DNA of 64,000 nucleotides from an uncultured Sphingomonas sp. (GCF_913774285.1 NZ_CAJYHX010000025.1:62001-126000); one strand, 5' to 3'. Shown: positions 26,049 through 35,510, counted from the first letter of the stretch. The notes: generated by a model from the letters alone, not told the origin. Program-made: numbers and translations.

Positions 26049-27155
26049 ATGACCACCCATCCCCAGACCGACGCATCCGGCAAGCAAGAACAACTTCCCC
26101 CCTGCGAAGTGAGCTGGTTTTCCGCCCTTTGCGACGATGATTACGAGTTTCTCGGCCAGCCCGACCCGCGTCTGCTCTCCAGCTGGGAGCATTGCCGCGA
26201 CATCGTGCTGGCGGCGGAAAGCGCCGGGTTCGACAATATCCTGCTGCCCTCGGGCTATGCGCTGGGGATCGACACCACCGCCTTCGCCGCCGCGATCGCC
26301 ACCTTGGTCCGCCGCATCCGTCTGCTGATGGCGGTGCGCGTCGGCGAGAGCTGGCCGCCCCAGCTCGCCCGCCAGATCGCGACTATCGACCGCATTCTCG
26401 GCGGCCGCCTCGCGATCAACATCATCTCCTCCGACCTGCCGGGTGAGACGCTGGCGTCGGCGCCGCGCTACCGCCGCACGATCGAGGCGATGCACATCCT
26501 GAAGACCCTGCTGAACGGGGAAGCGCTCGATCACCAGGGCGAGTTCTGGAAGCTCAAGGTCGAGCCGCCGCGAATCACCACCGTTTCGGGACGCGCGCCG
26601 CAGCTCTATTTCGGCGGCCTGTCGGAGGATGCCCGCGAAGCGGCGGCCGAAGGTGCCGATGTCTACCTCATGTGGCCGGACCGGATGGAGGCCGTCGCCG
26701 CCACACTCGACGACCTGCGCGCCCGCGCGGCCAAGCGCGGCCGGACGCTGCGCTTCGGCTACCGCGTCCATGTCGTGGTCCGCGAGACCGAAGCCGAAGC
26801 CCGCACCGCTGCCGACCGGCTGCTCTCGCACCTCGACGCGGCGCAGGGCGAAGCGATCCGCGCCCGTTCGCTTGATGCCCAGTCGGCCGGCGTGCGCCGC
26901 CAGGCCGAACTGCGCGAGGCGTCCGCGGACGACGGCTACGCCGAGGACAATCTCTGGACCGGCATCGGCCGCGCCCGCTCGGGTTGCGGTGCGGCGATCG
27001 TCGGCGATCCCGACCAGGTGCTCGCCAAGCTCAATGCCTATCGCGCGCTGGGGATCGAGGCGTTCATCCTCTCCGGCTACCCCCATGCCGCCGAAGCGGA
27101 CCTGTTCGCGCGGCATGTGCTGCCCAAGCTGGAACATGGTCCACTGACGGGCTAG
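26049..27155 (+). CDS. LLM-class flavin-dependent monooxygenase (SsuD-like)
   Basis: A 368-residue bacterial luciferase-like protein resembling alkanesulfonate monooxygenases. Visible blocks include ESAGFDNILLPSGYALGIDT, LLMAVRVGESWPPQLARQIA and GRLAINIISSDLPGE, and FGGLSEDAREAAAEGADVYL near the C-terminal half. Such enzymes use reduced FMN and oxygen to cleave C-S or oxidise related bonds. No flavin reductase or sulfonate ABC transporter is adjacent, so desulfonation is only one option. The intergenic region to the divergent Gfo/Idh gene is too short for two separate full promoters. Confidence 0.88.
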   Translation: MTTHPQTDASGKQEQLPPCEVSWFSALCDDDYEFLGQPDPRLLSSWEHCRDIVLAAESAGFDNILLPSGYALGIDTTAFAAAIATLVRRIRLLMAVRVGESWPPQLARQIATIDRILGGRLAINIISSDLPGETLASAPRYRRTIEAMHILKTLLNGEALDHQGEFWKLKVEPPRITTVSGRAPQLYFGGLSEDAREAAAEGADVYLMWPDRMEAVAATLDDLRARAAKRGRTLRFGYRVHVVVRETEAEARTAADRLLSHLDAAQGEAIRARSLDAQSAGVRRQAELREASADDGYAEDNLWTGIGRARSGCGAAIVGDPDQVLAKLNAYRALGIEAFILSGYPHAAEADLFARHVLPKLEHGPLTG

Positions 27156-27243
27156 AGGACGAGCGGGCGCATCGCGGTCGAATAAGTCATGCGCCGCGCT
27201 TAGGATTCCCGCGGGCGCTGAGGTGCGAAGGAGGACGGCCGCC

Positions 27244-27474
27244 ATGACGATGGAGAAAGGCAACTTCTTTCAGGACCGGGACCGCTATCTGTTCGAGCCG
27301 TTCGAGGAAGCCTTCTTCCACTGGGACCATCGCCGTCGCACTGTCCACATGAAGTTCGCGGGGACGGATGTCGAAGTCGAGGTACCGCACGACCACCGCA
27401 TCTTCAACGATGCGATCCTGAGCGGACGCGAGGTCGACCAAGCCGCCTATGCGCGCGGTAGCACGCACGGCTGA
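27244..27474 (+). CDS. Small conserved-looking hypothetical protein
   Basis: A 76-residue acidic, soluble-looking protein (EKGNFFQDRDRYLFEPFEEA, FFHWDHRRRTVHMKFAGTDV) with no recognised family, signal peptide or membrane segment. Good ribosome site (GAAGGAGG) about 9 bp ahead of the ATG at 27244; an ATG two codons later is also possible. It is followed directly by the left candidate att-like repeat. Confidence 0.55.
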   Translation: MTMEKGNFFQDRDRYLFEPFEEAFFHWDHRRRTVHMKFAGTDVEVEVPHDHRIFNDAILSGREVDQAAYARGSTHG

Positions 27475-27537
27475 GCCCCGCACCGAGCATGTCAACCGGC
27501 ACGGTTCAGGACAGCGAAGCCTGCCCCCGACGTGGGA

Positions 27538-27555
27538 TCATTCCCACTCGAACAT
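27538..27555. repeat. Candidate att-like repeat, left copy (guaA 3'-end match)
   Basis: TCATTCCCACTCGAACAT matches 15 of 18 bases with the last codons of guaA at 33951-33968, in the same orientation. Read on the minus strand it even keeps the guaA end: a Glu-Trp-Glu-stop. It overlaps a small dyad (GTGGGA-TCAT-TCCCAC, 27532-27547). See the matching right copy. Confidence 0.45.
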
Positions 27556-27680
27556 ATGGCGGGAGAGAACGCCTTTTTATCAGAGCTTTAGCGCAACCAT
27601 TTCCACGCGATGCCATGAAGAGCACCATGTGCCGCTTCGCCCCAGTTAAGCCTACGGTCACAAGGCTGTGGCGAGCCAGG

Positions 27681-30065
27681 TCACTCGTACCGAAGCGCAA
27701 CGATAGGCGCCCTGCGCGCAGCTACGCCTGTCAGCGCACCAATGCTTGCAACTGCGATGACGAACGCAGCCCCGCCCGCCGCAGGATACAGCCATAGCGG
27801 CATGTCGATCCGATAGGCATAGCCGTTCAGCCAGTGCTGCATCGCCCACCAGGTTACCGGCCAGGCGATGAGGTTGGCCAGCAGCGCAGGGCGCGTAAGC
27901 TGGCGGAGCAGCAGCCACAGCACCTGCCCGGTGCTTGCGCCCATCGCCTTGCGGATGCCGATCTCCTTGGTGCGACGATCGGTGGTGGCGATGGCGATGC
28001 CTACCATGCCCGCCGCCGCCAGCAGCACCGCCAGCGCGGCGAAGATCGCGAACAGCTGCATACCGCGTTCGAGATCGCGATAGAGTTCCTCCATCCGATC
28101 GGACAGGAAGCGGCGGCGGATCGGCTTCTCGCCGCCCGTCTCTCGCCAGACGCGATCGATTGCCGCGAGCGTCTCCGGCACCTGGCTGCCGGACAGGCGG
28201 ATCGACACCATGCCGGCGCTGGGCCCCACCCGTCGCGGGGCGTCGATATACACGGTGGGCTTCGCCGCCAGTTCGGCCGAGGTGAACTGGAAGTTCGGCA
28301 CGACCGCGGCAACCACGCCGATCTGCTCGCCTTCGGTGAACGGCGAGAAGTTGGTCACCGGCACGCGCTTGCCAACCGCATCGCGCGGCGACCCCAAATC
28401 CAGCGCCTTCACCGACGCCGCGTTGAGGACGATGCGCCGCACCTGGGGTTCGCCCCGCGGCGGCAGTCCTGCGAGCGAGCCGGCAATCGGCGGAACCCCA
28501 TAGAGCGCGTACGTGGCCGGCAGTGCCGCCGCAACGAGGATCTGGACCGGTCGGCCGCGCAGCTCGATGAAGGACCCGCCCTCGCCCGTCACGAACTCCG
28601 ATCCGTGGCACGCCACGCCCTTCACGCCGGGCAGGCGCGCGACCTCCGCGACGAAGCCTGGCGGGCAATCCGCATCTACCGTGAGCATCTGCGCGACGTC
28701 CGCGCCCGTGCCCTGCGCCATCGCGAAGCGGCGCTGCTGGTACACGATGCCAGTGGCGATCAGCAGGCCGATCAGCACCGCGAACTGCAGCGTCACCAGC
28801 ACCGCGCGCACCCTGGTGCCGCCATCCCCGGTACGGGCATCCGGACGCAAGATCGTCGCGGGCGGCAGGCGCGAGACGACGAGCGCCGGGTAAACACCGG
28901 CAAGCAGGCCGATCACGACCGCGCCGGCGATGATGCCGAGCGTCAGCAACGGTGCCTGCGCATAGTCGATCGTGGCATTGGTATCGAGAAAGGCGTTGAG
29001 CGGCGGCAGCAGCCATTCGCTGGCGACCATCGCCAGCAACGCCGCGACCAGCGTGGCCGCCACCGCCTCGCCGAGGAACTGCAACGCGATATCCCGACGG
29101 CCCGCACCGGCCGCCTTGCGGACACCGATCTCCTTGCGCCGCCGCCCCGCCCGCGCCAGCGCGAGATTGACGGTATTGGCCACCGCTACGAACAACACCA
29201 GCGCCGCGATTATGGAGCCGGTGATGAGCCGGTCGCGCGCGCCGGGATGCAGATCGGCATCGAGCGCCAGCCGATCGATCCGCACCAGCCCCATGCGATA
29301 CAGCGACTGCATTTCCGGCGGCATCAGCGTCGCGACCAGCGGGCGCATCTGGCCCGCCGCCTCGGCAGCGGAAGTTCCGGGGCGGAGGCGGAAATAGGTC
29401 CTGGACTCGATCCTGAACCCGCCGTCGGCCGGGCGGGCGAGACCGTGCAGGATCGACGCAGCACTGCGCGACGAGGCCAGGATGTCATGGGTCCAGTCGC
29501 TCGCGCCGGGCGGCAGATCGGCAAGGATGGCGCCTACGGTCATCGCGCGCCCGGCGATGGTGATCGGCGCGCCCAGCACGTCCTCGCGCCCGAACCAGCG
29601 CCGCGCCGCCGCGGCGGTCATCGCCACACCGTCGGGTCGGGCGAGCGTAGCCGCAAGATCCCCACGCAACACCGGGCGCGGCAGCACTTCCGCGATGGCG
29701 GGATCGGCCCAGTAGATCGTCTCCTTGCGCTCGACCGCCCCGCGCCGGATCGCGACGTCGGCCTCGGCAAGCCGTGCCCATGCTTCGACCGACGCCAGCC
29801 GACCGGCAACGAGCGGCGCCACCAGGCCGCTGCTCAGGTCACGCGTGTCTGGCGCGCCACCGGGCATCAAAAGGGTGGAGGTAGCCAGATAGGTTCGCGC
29901 GCGCTCGGGAACGAAGCCGTTCTGCTCCAGGGCACCGCGCACCACGATCACCATCAGGATCGCCGCGGTGAGCCCAACCACCAGCCCGAGCAGCGCGATC
30001 AGCGACAGCGTTCGCGCGCCCAGCGCCGCGCGCCACCCGGCGATCAGGAAATGCCGGAGCTTCAC
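27681..30065 (-). CDS. FtsX/MacB-like ABC transporter permease
   Basis: A 794-residue permease made of two MacB-periplasmic-core plus FtsX halves: an N-terminal membrane segment (LIALLGLVVGLTAAILMVIV), a periplasmic region, three membrane segments near residues 275-395, a second periplasmic region, and a C-terminal FtsX block with GIAIATTDRRTKEIGIRKAM. The EIGVRKAAGA and EIGIRKAMGA coupling helices contact the ATPase. The start overlaps the ATPase stop by 4 bp. With the ATPase and the adaptor upstream it forms a MacAB-type export or lipoprotein-releasing system; no TolC-like gene is present. Confidence 0.92.
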   Translation of the reverse strand: MKLRHFLIAGWRAALGARTLSLIALLGLVVGLTAAILMVIVVRGALEQNGFVPERARTYLATSTLLMPGGAPDTRDLSSGLVAPLVAGRLASVEAWARLAEADVAIRRGAVERKETIYWADPAIAEVLPRPVLRGDLAATLARPDGVAMTAAAARRWFGREDVLGAPITIAGRAMTVGAILADLPPGASDWTHDILASSRSAASILHGLARPADGGFRIESRTYFRLRPGTSAAEAAGQMRPLVATLMPPEMQSLYRMGLVRIDRLALDADLHPGARDRLITGSIIAALVLFVAVANTVNLALARAGRRRKEIGVRKAAGAGRRDIALQFLGEAVAATLVAALLAMVASEWLLPPLNAFLDTNATIDYAQAPLLTLGIIAGAVVIGLLAGVYPALVVSRLPPATILRPDARTGDGGTRVRAVLVTLQFAVLIGLLIATGIVYQQRRFAMAQGTGADVAQMLTVDADCPPGFVAEVARLPGVKGVACHGSEFVTGEGGSFIELRGRPVQILVAAALPATYALYGVPPIAGSLAGLPPRGEPQVRRIVLNAASVKALDLGSPRDAVGKRVPVTNFSPFTEGEQIGVVAAVVPNFQFTSAELAAKPTVYIDAPRRVGPSAGMVSIRLSGSQVPETLAAIDRVWRETGGEKPIRRRFLSDRMEELYRDLERGMQLFAIFAALAVLLAAAGMVGIAIATTDRRTKEIGIRKAMGASTGQVLWLLLRQLTRPALLANLIAWPVTWWAMQHWLNGYAYRIDMPLWLYPAAGGAAFVIAVASIGALTGVAARRAPIVALRYE

Positions 30066-30733
30066 AGCAGCGTCTCGCTGACCACGCGGCCGTCGAGCAT
30101 CCGGATCGTCCGCTGCGCCTCGGCGGCGTGGAGCGGCGAGTGGGTGACCATCACCACCGTGGTGCCCGCCGCCACCGCATCCTTGAGCAGGCCCATCACC
30201 TGCTCGCCATTGGCGCTGTCGAGATTGCCGGTCGGTTCGTCCGCCAGGATCAGCTTGGGCTCGGCGACCAGCGCACGCGCGATCGCCACGCGCTGCTGCT
30301 GCCCTCCGGACAATTGCTGTGGCCGGTGCCTTGCACGGTGAGCGATCCCAACCTGCTCCAGCGCCTCGCCGATCCTTCGTTTCGCGGCCGCGGCGCCACT
30401 GCGATAAAGCAGGCCAATCGCGACATTCTCCTCCACGGTCAGCTCGTCGACCAGATTGAAGCTCTGGAACACGAAACCGATATGCGCGCGGCGCAGCCTC
30501 GTCCGTTCCCGCTCGGAGCGTCCCGCCACTTCCTCGCCGAGCAGCCGGTAGGAGCCGCCGCTGGGCGCATCGAGAAAGCCGAGGATGTTGAGCAGCGTCG
30601 ACTTGCCGCAGCCGGAGGGGCCCATGATCGCGACGAACTCGCCCGCCCCCACCTCCAGCGAGACGGCGTCGAGCGCGCGCGTCTCCACCTCGGTCGTGCG
30701 GAAGCTTCTGCGCAGGTCGGTAAGCGTCAGCAT
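30062..30733 (-). CDS. ABC transporter ATP-binding protein (MacB/LolD type)
   Basis: A 223-residue ATPase with Walker A GPSGCGKST near residues 39-47, Q-loop in FVFQSFNLVDELTV, signature LSGGQQQRVAIARAL, Walker B LILADEPTGNLDS and switch His in VMVTHSP. The motif set and length match the LolD/MacB group that energises FtsX-type permeases. It lies 9 bp after the adaptor gene and is translationally coupled to the permease. Confidence 0.95.
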   Translation of the reverse strand: MLTLTDLRRSFRTTEVETRALDAVSLEVGAGEFVAIMGPSGCGKSTLLNILGFLDAPSGGSYRLLGEEVAGRSERERTRLRRAHIGFVFQSFNLVDELTVEENVAIGLLYRSGAAAAKRRIGEALEQVGIAHRARHRPQQLSGGQQQRVAIARALVAEPKLILADEPTGNLDSANGEQVMGLLKDAVAAGTTVVMVTHSPLHAAEAQRTIRMLDGRVVSETLL

Positions 30734-30742
30734 GGGACTACC

Positions 30743-31996
30743 TCAGTCGGTAAGGAGGACGCGGTCGATCCGCGACCAGCTGGAAGTATCGGAAACGATG
30801 GCACGCTGCCCCGCCTGCATGCCGGCGAGGATCTCGACCTGGCGGGGATTGCGGCGACCGAAGCGCACCGGCGTGCGCCGGGCACTGCGGCCATCGGGCG
30901 CAAGCACGAACAGGTCGCCGCTACCCTGCGCGGCGGCGCCGGCGGGCAGCACCAGCGCGCGGCGATCCAGCCCGAGCGTGAGCTCGCCGTCGATCGCTGC
31001 GCCGGGGGTGGCGCCGGTGGGCTGCGCGCCGAGGAAGTCGATCTCGACGGTGAACGCGCCATTCTTCACCTCCGGGCGCACGCGGGTGACCCGCCCTGCA
31101 AGGGTGCGCCCGCCAAAGGCCAGCGCAGCGTCCAGCCCGGCTCGGACCCGCGGCAGGTAGTATTCGTCGATCTCGGCAACCACGCGAAAACCGGCATCGC
31201 TGGTGATTTCGGCCAGCCGATCCCCGCGATTGCGGTTTTGTCCCGGCTTCAGGTCGATCTGGGTCAGCGTACCGGTCACCGGCGCCCGTACGATCAGGTC
31301 ATCGAGCTGTGCATGCGTCGCATCGAGGCTGCGGCTCAGGCTTTCCTGCTCGCTGCGCAGGCGGGGGAGCTGTGCTGCGCGCAGCCGCTCCTGGCGCTGG
31401 TTGGTGGCCTGCTGCACGGCAAGAAGGCGGCGATAGCGCGCGAGATCGATGTGCAGCGCCTCGGCGTCACCCCTGGGATAGAAGCCGCGCGCGGCAAGTG
31501 CGTCGACCCGCGCGGCCTTCGCCTCCAGCGTCGCGACGCTGGCCGCGAGTTCGGTCAGCGTCTTGTCGTTGGTCGCGCGGTTGGTCTCGAGCTGGGTTTC
31601 GAAGCTTTGCACCTGGGTGATGGATTCGACGAGGCGCCCGGCATTGTCGAGCACGTCCCGCACGAGTTGCGCATTGCGAAACGCGACCAGCGGCTGTCCG
31701 GCCGTCACACGGTCGCCGGGCTGCGCGAAGATCCGGGCGACCTGCCCGCCGGAAACTGCGTCCAGATAGAGGATCTCGCGCGGCTGCAGCGTGCCATGGA
31801 CCGCGACGACATCGCGAAACAGCTCGATTCGCGCCGTGGCCAGCGTCACCGTGCCGGCCGCGACAGTCAGTGTCCGGGCACCCGCCCCGTGCACCAGCGC
31901 AGCGATAGTCACCAGCAAGGCCAACAGCGCGAGGGCAGCAATCCAGCTGCTCCGGCGCGGGCGCTGCCACCAGGGCGTGGCGATGGGATGGTCCAT
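30743..31996 (-). CDS. HlyD-family periplasmic adaptor subunit
   Basis: A 417-residue membrane fusion protein. One N-terminal membrane anchor (SWIAALALLALLVTIAALVH, about 17-36), a lipoyl/biotinyl half-motif (GTLQPREILYLDAVSGGQVA, RIFAQPGDRVTAGQPLVAF), a long alpha-hairpin coiled coil about residues 110-230, then the second lipoyl half (IVRAPVTGTLTQIDLKPGQN) and beta-barrel. It should bridge the ABC permease to an outer-membrane channel. First gene of the operon; diverges from the response-regulator gene over 152 bp. Confidence 0.9.
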   Translation of the reverse strand: MDHPIATPWWQRPRRSSWIAALALLALLVTIAALVHGAGARTLTVAAGTVTLATARIELFRDVVAVHGTLQPREILYLDAVSGGQVARIFAQPGDRVTAGQPLVAFRNAQLVRDVLDNAGRLVESITQVQSFETQLETNRATNDKTLTELAASVATLEAKAARVDALAARGFYPRGDAEALHIDLARYRRLLAVQQATNQRQERLRAAQLPRLRSEQESLSRSLDATHAQLDDLIVRAPVTGTLTQIDLKPGQNRNRGDRLAEITSDAGFRVVAEIDEYYLPRVRAGLDAALAFGGRTLAGRVTRVRPEVKNGAFTVEIDFLGAQPTGATPGAAIDGELTLGLDRRALVLPAGAAAQGSGDLFVLAPDGRSARRTPVRFGRRNPRQVEILAGMQAGQRAIVSDTSSWSRIDRVLLTD

Positions 31997-32148
31997 GGAC
32001 GACACCACGCCATCATATCCGCTGAGCCTGATAAGAAAAAACACCCCCCGGCAACCACTTAGTCGCCGACAAAGCCCGCTCGCACTCCGATGCCGTCCGG
32101 ATTCGTACAGTTGCGCGTGGCTAACGGCTGCACCTACCATGCGCGCCG

Positions 32149-32682
32149 ATGAAAGGCGCCCGCATCCTCATCGTCGACGACGATCCCGACATTCGCCAAG
32201 CGGCGGCGCTGGCGCTTGCGCCCCATGTGAACGGCTGCGACGAAGCCACCGCGCCCGCCGAAGCCGCGCAGATGGTGCGGGAGAGCCGCTATGATGCGGT
32301 GTTGCTCGACATGAACTTTCTCGCAGGCGCTCGAAACGGGGAAGCAGGGCTCGCTGCCATTGCCAACCTGCGTGGCGCCGATCCTGCTCTCGGCGTGGTG
32401 TTTCTCACCGCCTATGGCGGCGTGAGCCTTGCGGTACAGGCGATGAAGCAGGGGGGCGACGATTTCCTGCTCAAACCCTGGCGCAATGCCCAGTTGATCG
32501 CCGCCGTGCGCGACGCCGTCGCTCGCACCGAGGCGCGGCGCCGCCCCTCAACGCTTGCCGCCGTGGAGCAATCCACCATCGCCGAAGCCCTCCAGCGCCA
32601 CGAAGGCAATATCAGCCGTGCGGCGGCATCGCTGGGGCTCACCCGGCAGGCGTTGTACCGGCGGCTCGCCCGCGATGGATAG
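32149..32682 (+). CDS. Response regulator with Fis-type HTH (PrrA/ActR-like)
   Basis: A 177-residue two-domain regulator. The receiver has the acidic pair in LIVDDDPD, phospho-acceptor Asp54 in AVLLDMNF, Thr87 in FLTAYG and Lys109 in FLLKPW. After a short linker comes a Fis-family helix-turn-helix (HEGNISRAAASLGLTRQALY) without an AAA+ domain, so it acts at sigma-70 promoters in the manner of PrrA/ActR. It overlaps its kinase gene by 8 bp and is divergent from the exporter operon, its likely target. Confidence 0.92.
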   Translation: MKGARILIVDDDPDIRQAAALALAPHVNGCDEATAPAEAAQMVRESRYDAVLLDMNFLAGARNGEAGLAAIANLRGADPALGVVFLTAYGGVSLAVQAMKQGGDDFLLKPWRNAQLIAAVRDAVARTEARRRPSTLAAVEQSTIAEALQRHEGNISRAAASLGLTRQALYRRLARDG

Positions 32683-33877
32683 CTGGTCCGCAGCCCCGCG
32701 CGTCTCTGCTCTTGGCTGGCGCCTGGTCATCGCCGGCGTGGCATTGTGGGGCGCGCTCCAATTGCGACCCACGCATCACGCCGCGACGATCGCCCTGCTG
32801 CTGATCGTGGCGGCCCTCGCCCTTGCCGATATCTATCGCAGCCTGACGCGGCGCACCGCCCTTCCGGCACGGACGGAGATTGCAGACGACGCGCACGATG
32901 CTGACCAGCTGCGGGCCTTGCTCGACGCAGTGGCCACCGCGCTGTTCGTAATCGATGCAGAGGGCCGGATCGTGCGCTGCAATCGCGCTGCCCGCCGCAT
33001 GGCAGGCGCCATGGTCGCGAGACTGGAAGATGTCGCCGCGCTCGATCCCGTGACAGCCGCGACCGTCTTGGCCCTCCCGCCCGGCGCGCGTCGCCTGGTT
33101 CGTGCGAAGGACGGCCGCAACCTTCTCGCCTGGTGCGGCAGCTTCACCGTGCCTGGCACAGCGCCGCAGCGCCTCCTGTCGCTGCAATGGGTGGCTGGCG
33201 AACTGGACGCCGTCGAGATCGAGGCGTGGCATGCAATGACGCGCGTGCTGACTCACGAGATGATGAACGCGCTCGCGCCGATCGTCTCGCTTGCCGAGAG
33301 CCTGAAGGCGCTGCCCGAGCATGGCCCGCAGACCGCACGCGCGCTGGCCACGATCGAACGCCGCGCCACGCATCTTCTCGGCTTTGTCGAACGCTATCGC
33401 GCGCTCGGCGACCTGCCACGCCCGGTGCCGACGAAATTCGATCTGGCAGCGCTCGTCATAGATATCGTCGAGGCAATGCGGCCGACGATGGGGGAAGAGG
33501 TCGTCCTATTCTCGGTAGCGAGACCGCCCCACCCGACCCTCATCCTTGCCGACCCGCAACTGATCGAGCGCGCCCTGGTCAACCTTCTCCAAAACGCGGC
33601 GGAGGCCGTACGAGAATGCCCGAATCCCAAAGTTCAGATCGAATTGAAGGCGGACGAGACGGGCACGACCGTCATTGTTTGCGACAACGGGCACGGCGTC
33701 GCGCCCGACCAGATGGAAGAGATTTTCGTGCCCTTCTTCTCCACGAAGGCGGGGAGCTCAGGCATCGGGCTGCCCTTATCGAGACAGATTGCATCCTTGC
33801 ACGACGGAACGCTGGTCACCCGATCGGCGACCAGCGGCGCCCGCTTCGAACTCCACCTGCCAGCACGCAACAGTTGA
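32675..33877 (+). CDS. Sensor histidine kinase (NtrB/NtrY-like)
   Basis: A 400-residue kinase. Two closely spaced membrane segments (about 14-30 and 37-53), a PAS-like domain (LRALLDAVATALFVIDAEGR), H-box with phospho-acceptor His194 in VLTHEMMNALAPIVSLAESL, N-box NLLQNAAEAV, G1 CDNGHGV and G2 STKAGSSGIGLPLSRQI. There is essentially no periplasmic domain, so it senses through the membrane or the PAS fold. The ATG at 32675 sits inside the end of the response-regulator gene. It most likely controls the neighbouring ABC exporter. Confidence 0.92.
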   Translation: MDSWSAAPRVSALGWRLVIAGVALWGALQLRPTHHAATIALLLIVAALALADIYRSLTRRTALPARTEIADDAHDADQLRALLDAVATALFVIDAEGRIVRCNRAARRMAGAMVARLEDVAALDPVTAATVLALPPGARRLVRAKDGRNLLAWCGSFTVPGTAPQRLLSLQWVAGELDAVEIEAWHAMTRVLTHEMMNALAPIVSLAESLKALPEHGPQTARALATIERRATHLLGFVERYRALGDLPRPVPTKFDLAALVIDIVEAMRPTMGEEVVLFSVARPPHPTLILADPQLIERALVNLLQNAAEAVRECPNPKVQIELKADETGTTVIVCDNGHGVAPDQMEEIFVPFFSTKAGSSGIGLPLSRQIASLHDGTLVTRSATSGARFELHLPARNS

Positions 33878-33950
33878 ACATGATCATACCTTTGTAATAT
33901 TCACGACTGTATTACGACTGCGCAATAATTCCTAAATATTGCTAATAAAC

Positions 33951-33968
33951 TCACTCCCACTCGATCGT
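33951..33968. repeat. Candidate att-like repeat, right copy (guaA 3' end)
   Basis: TCACTCCCACTCGATCGT is the stop and final five codons of guaA on the minus strand. It matches 27538-27555 at 15 of 18 positions as a direct repeat 6.4 kb away. The adjoining 33878-33950 stretch is markedly A/T-rich compared with the rest of the window. The guaA 3' end is a known integration target for genomic islands. Confidence 0.45.
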
Positions 33969-35510
33969 GCCGGGCGGCTTGCTGGTATAGTCGTAGGTCA
34001 CCCGGTTCACGCCGCGCACCTCGTTGACGATACGGGTCGCCACCCGCGGCAGGAAGCCACCGGGGAATTCGAATGCCTCGGCGGTCATGCCGTCGATCGA
34101 GGTCACCGCGCGCAACGCCAATACGCTGTCATAGGTACGCCCGTCACCCATCACACCGACGCTGCGTACCGGGGTCAGCACCGCGAAGGCCTGCCAGATC
34201 GTGTCGTAGAGGCCAGCGTTGCGGATCTCTTCCAGATAGATCGCGTCGGCCTTGCGCAGAATGTCGCAGCGTTCCTTGGTGACTTCGCCCGGGATGCGGA
34301 TCGCGAGGCCCGGGCCCGGGAAGGGGTGGCGGCCGACGAACACGTCCGGCAGCCCCAGTTCGCGGCCCAGCGCGCGGACTTCGTCCTTGAACAGCTCGCG
34401 CAGCGGCTCGACCAGCTGCATGTTCATGCGTGCAGGCAGGCCGCCGACATTGTGGTGGCTCTTGATCGTCACCGACGGACCGCCGGTGAAGCTGACGCTC
34501 TCGATCACGTCCGGGTACAGCGTGCCCTGCGCGAGGAAATCGGCGCCGCCGATCTTCTTCGCCTCGGCCTCGAACACGTCGATGAAGGTCTTGCCGATGA
34601 ACTTGCGCTTCGCCTCGGGGTCGGTGACGCCGGCGAGGCCGCTAAGGAACAGTTCCTCCGCGTCCACATGGACGAGCGGGATGTGGTAATGCTCGCGGAA
34701 CATGGTGACGACCTGGTCGGCCTCCCCTGCCCGCATCAGGCCATGGTCGACGAACACGCAGGTCAGCTGATCGCCGATCGCCTCGTGGATCAGCACCGCC
34801 GCCACCGCGGAATCGACGCCGCCCGACAGCCCGCAGATCACCTTGCCGTCGCCCACCTGCGCGCGGATCTCGGCGATCTTGGCGGCGCGGAACTCGGCCA
34901 TCGTCCAGTCGCCCGACAGGCCGCAGACATGGCGGACGAAGTTCGCCAGCAGCTTGGCGCCGTCGGGAGTGTGGACCACCTCGGGGTGGAACTGCATCGC
35001 GTAATAGCGACGCTCGTCGTTCGCGATCACCGCAAAGGGGGCACCGGGGCTGGCCGCGACCGGGCGGAAGCCCGGGGCCAGGTTCGCCACCTTGTCGCCA
35101 TGGCTCATCCACACCTGGTGGGTCTCGCCGGTCTGCCACAGGCCGTCGAACAGCGCGCAGTCATCGGCGACCTCGATAAAGGCGCGGCCGAACTCCCCGC
35201 TGTCGCCCTGCACCACCTGGCCGCCGAGCTGGTGCATCATCACCTGCTCGCCGTAACAGATGCCGAGCACCGGCAGGCCGCTGTCGAAGATCTCCTGCGG
35301 GACGCGAGGGCTCCCCTCGTCCAGCACCGAGGCGGGCGAACCGGAGAGGATGATGCCCTTGGGCTGCATCCGGGCAAAGGCCTCGGCGGCGGTGGTGAAG
35401 GGCGCGATCTCGGAATAGACCCCGGCTTCGCGAACGCGGCGTGCGATCAGCTGGGTCACCTGGCTGCCGAAATCGACGATCAGGATGGAGTCGGTGTGCT
35501 GGAGCGTCAT
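33951..35510 (-). CDS. guaA: GMP synthase (glutamine-hydrolysing)
   Basis: A 519-residue enzyme that aminates XMP to GMP with glutamine and ATP. The class I glutamine amidotransferase domain holds Cys85 in GICYGEQ and the His/Glu of QFHPEV; the ATP-pyrophosphatase domain has the P-loop [11 protein letters not shown]; the C-terminal dimerisation domain ends KPPGTIEWE as in other GuaA proteins. The ATG at 35510 begins [20 protein letters not shown]. It stands alone on the minus strand. The gene is intact although its 3' end may have served as an integration site. Confidence 0.97.
   Translation of the reverse strand: MTLQHTDSILIVDFGSQVTQLIARRVREAGVYSEIAPFTTAAEAFARMQPKGIILSGSPASVLDEGSPRVPQEIFDSGLPVLGICYGEQVMMHQLGGQVVQGDSGEFGRAFIEVADDCALFDGLWQTGETHQVWMSHGDKVANLAPGFRPVAASPGAPFAVIANDERRYYAMQFHPEVVHTPDGAKLLANFVRHVCGLSGDWTMAEFRAAKIAEIRAQVGDGKVICGLSGGVDSAVAAVLIHEAIGDQLTCVFVDHGLMRAGEADQVVTMFREHYHIPLVHVDAEELFLSGLAGVTDPEAKRKFIGKTFIDVFEAEAKKIGGADFLAQGTLYPDVIESVSFTGGPSVTIKSHHNVGGLPARMNMQLVEPLRELFKDEVRALGRELGLPDVFVGRHPFPGPGLAIRIPGEVTKERCDILRKADAIYLEEIRNAGLYDTIWQAFAVLTPVRSVGVMGDGRTYDSVLALRAVTSIDGMTAEAFEFPGGFLPRVATRIVNEVRGVNRVTYDYTSKPPGTIEWE

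Noticed and set aside
27166..27195. GGCGCAT / ATGCGCC inverted repeat after the monooxygenase gene
   Set aside because: Only 7-bp arms with a 16-base loop and no T-run, so a terminator call is not supported.
27475..27680. Short plus-strand ORFs such as 27489-27797
   Set aside because: They lack family similarity and run into the antisense of the permease gene; the stretch holds only the att-like repeat and A/T-rich sequence.
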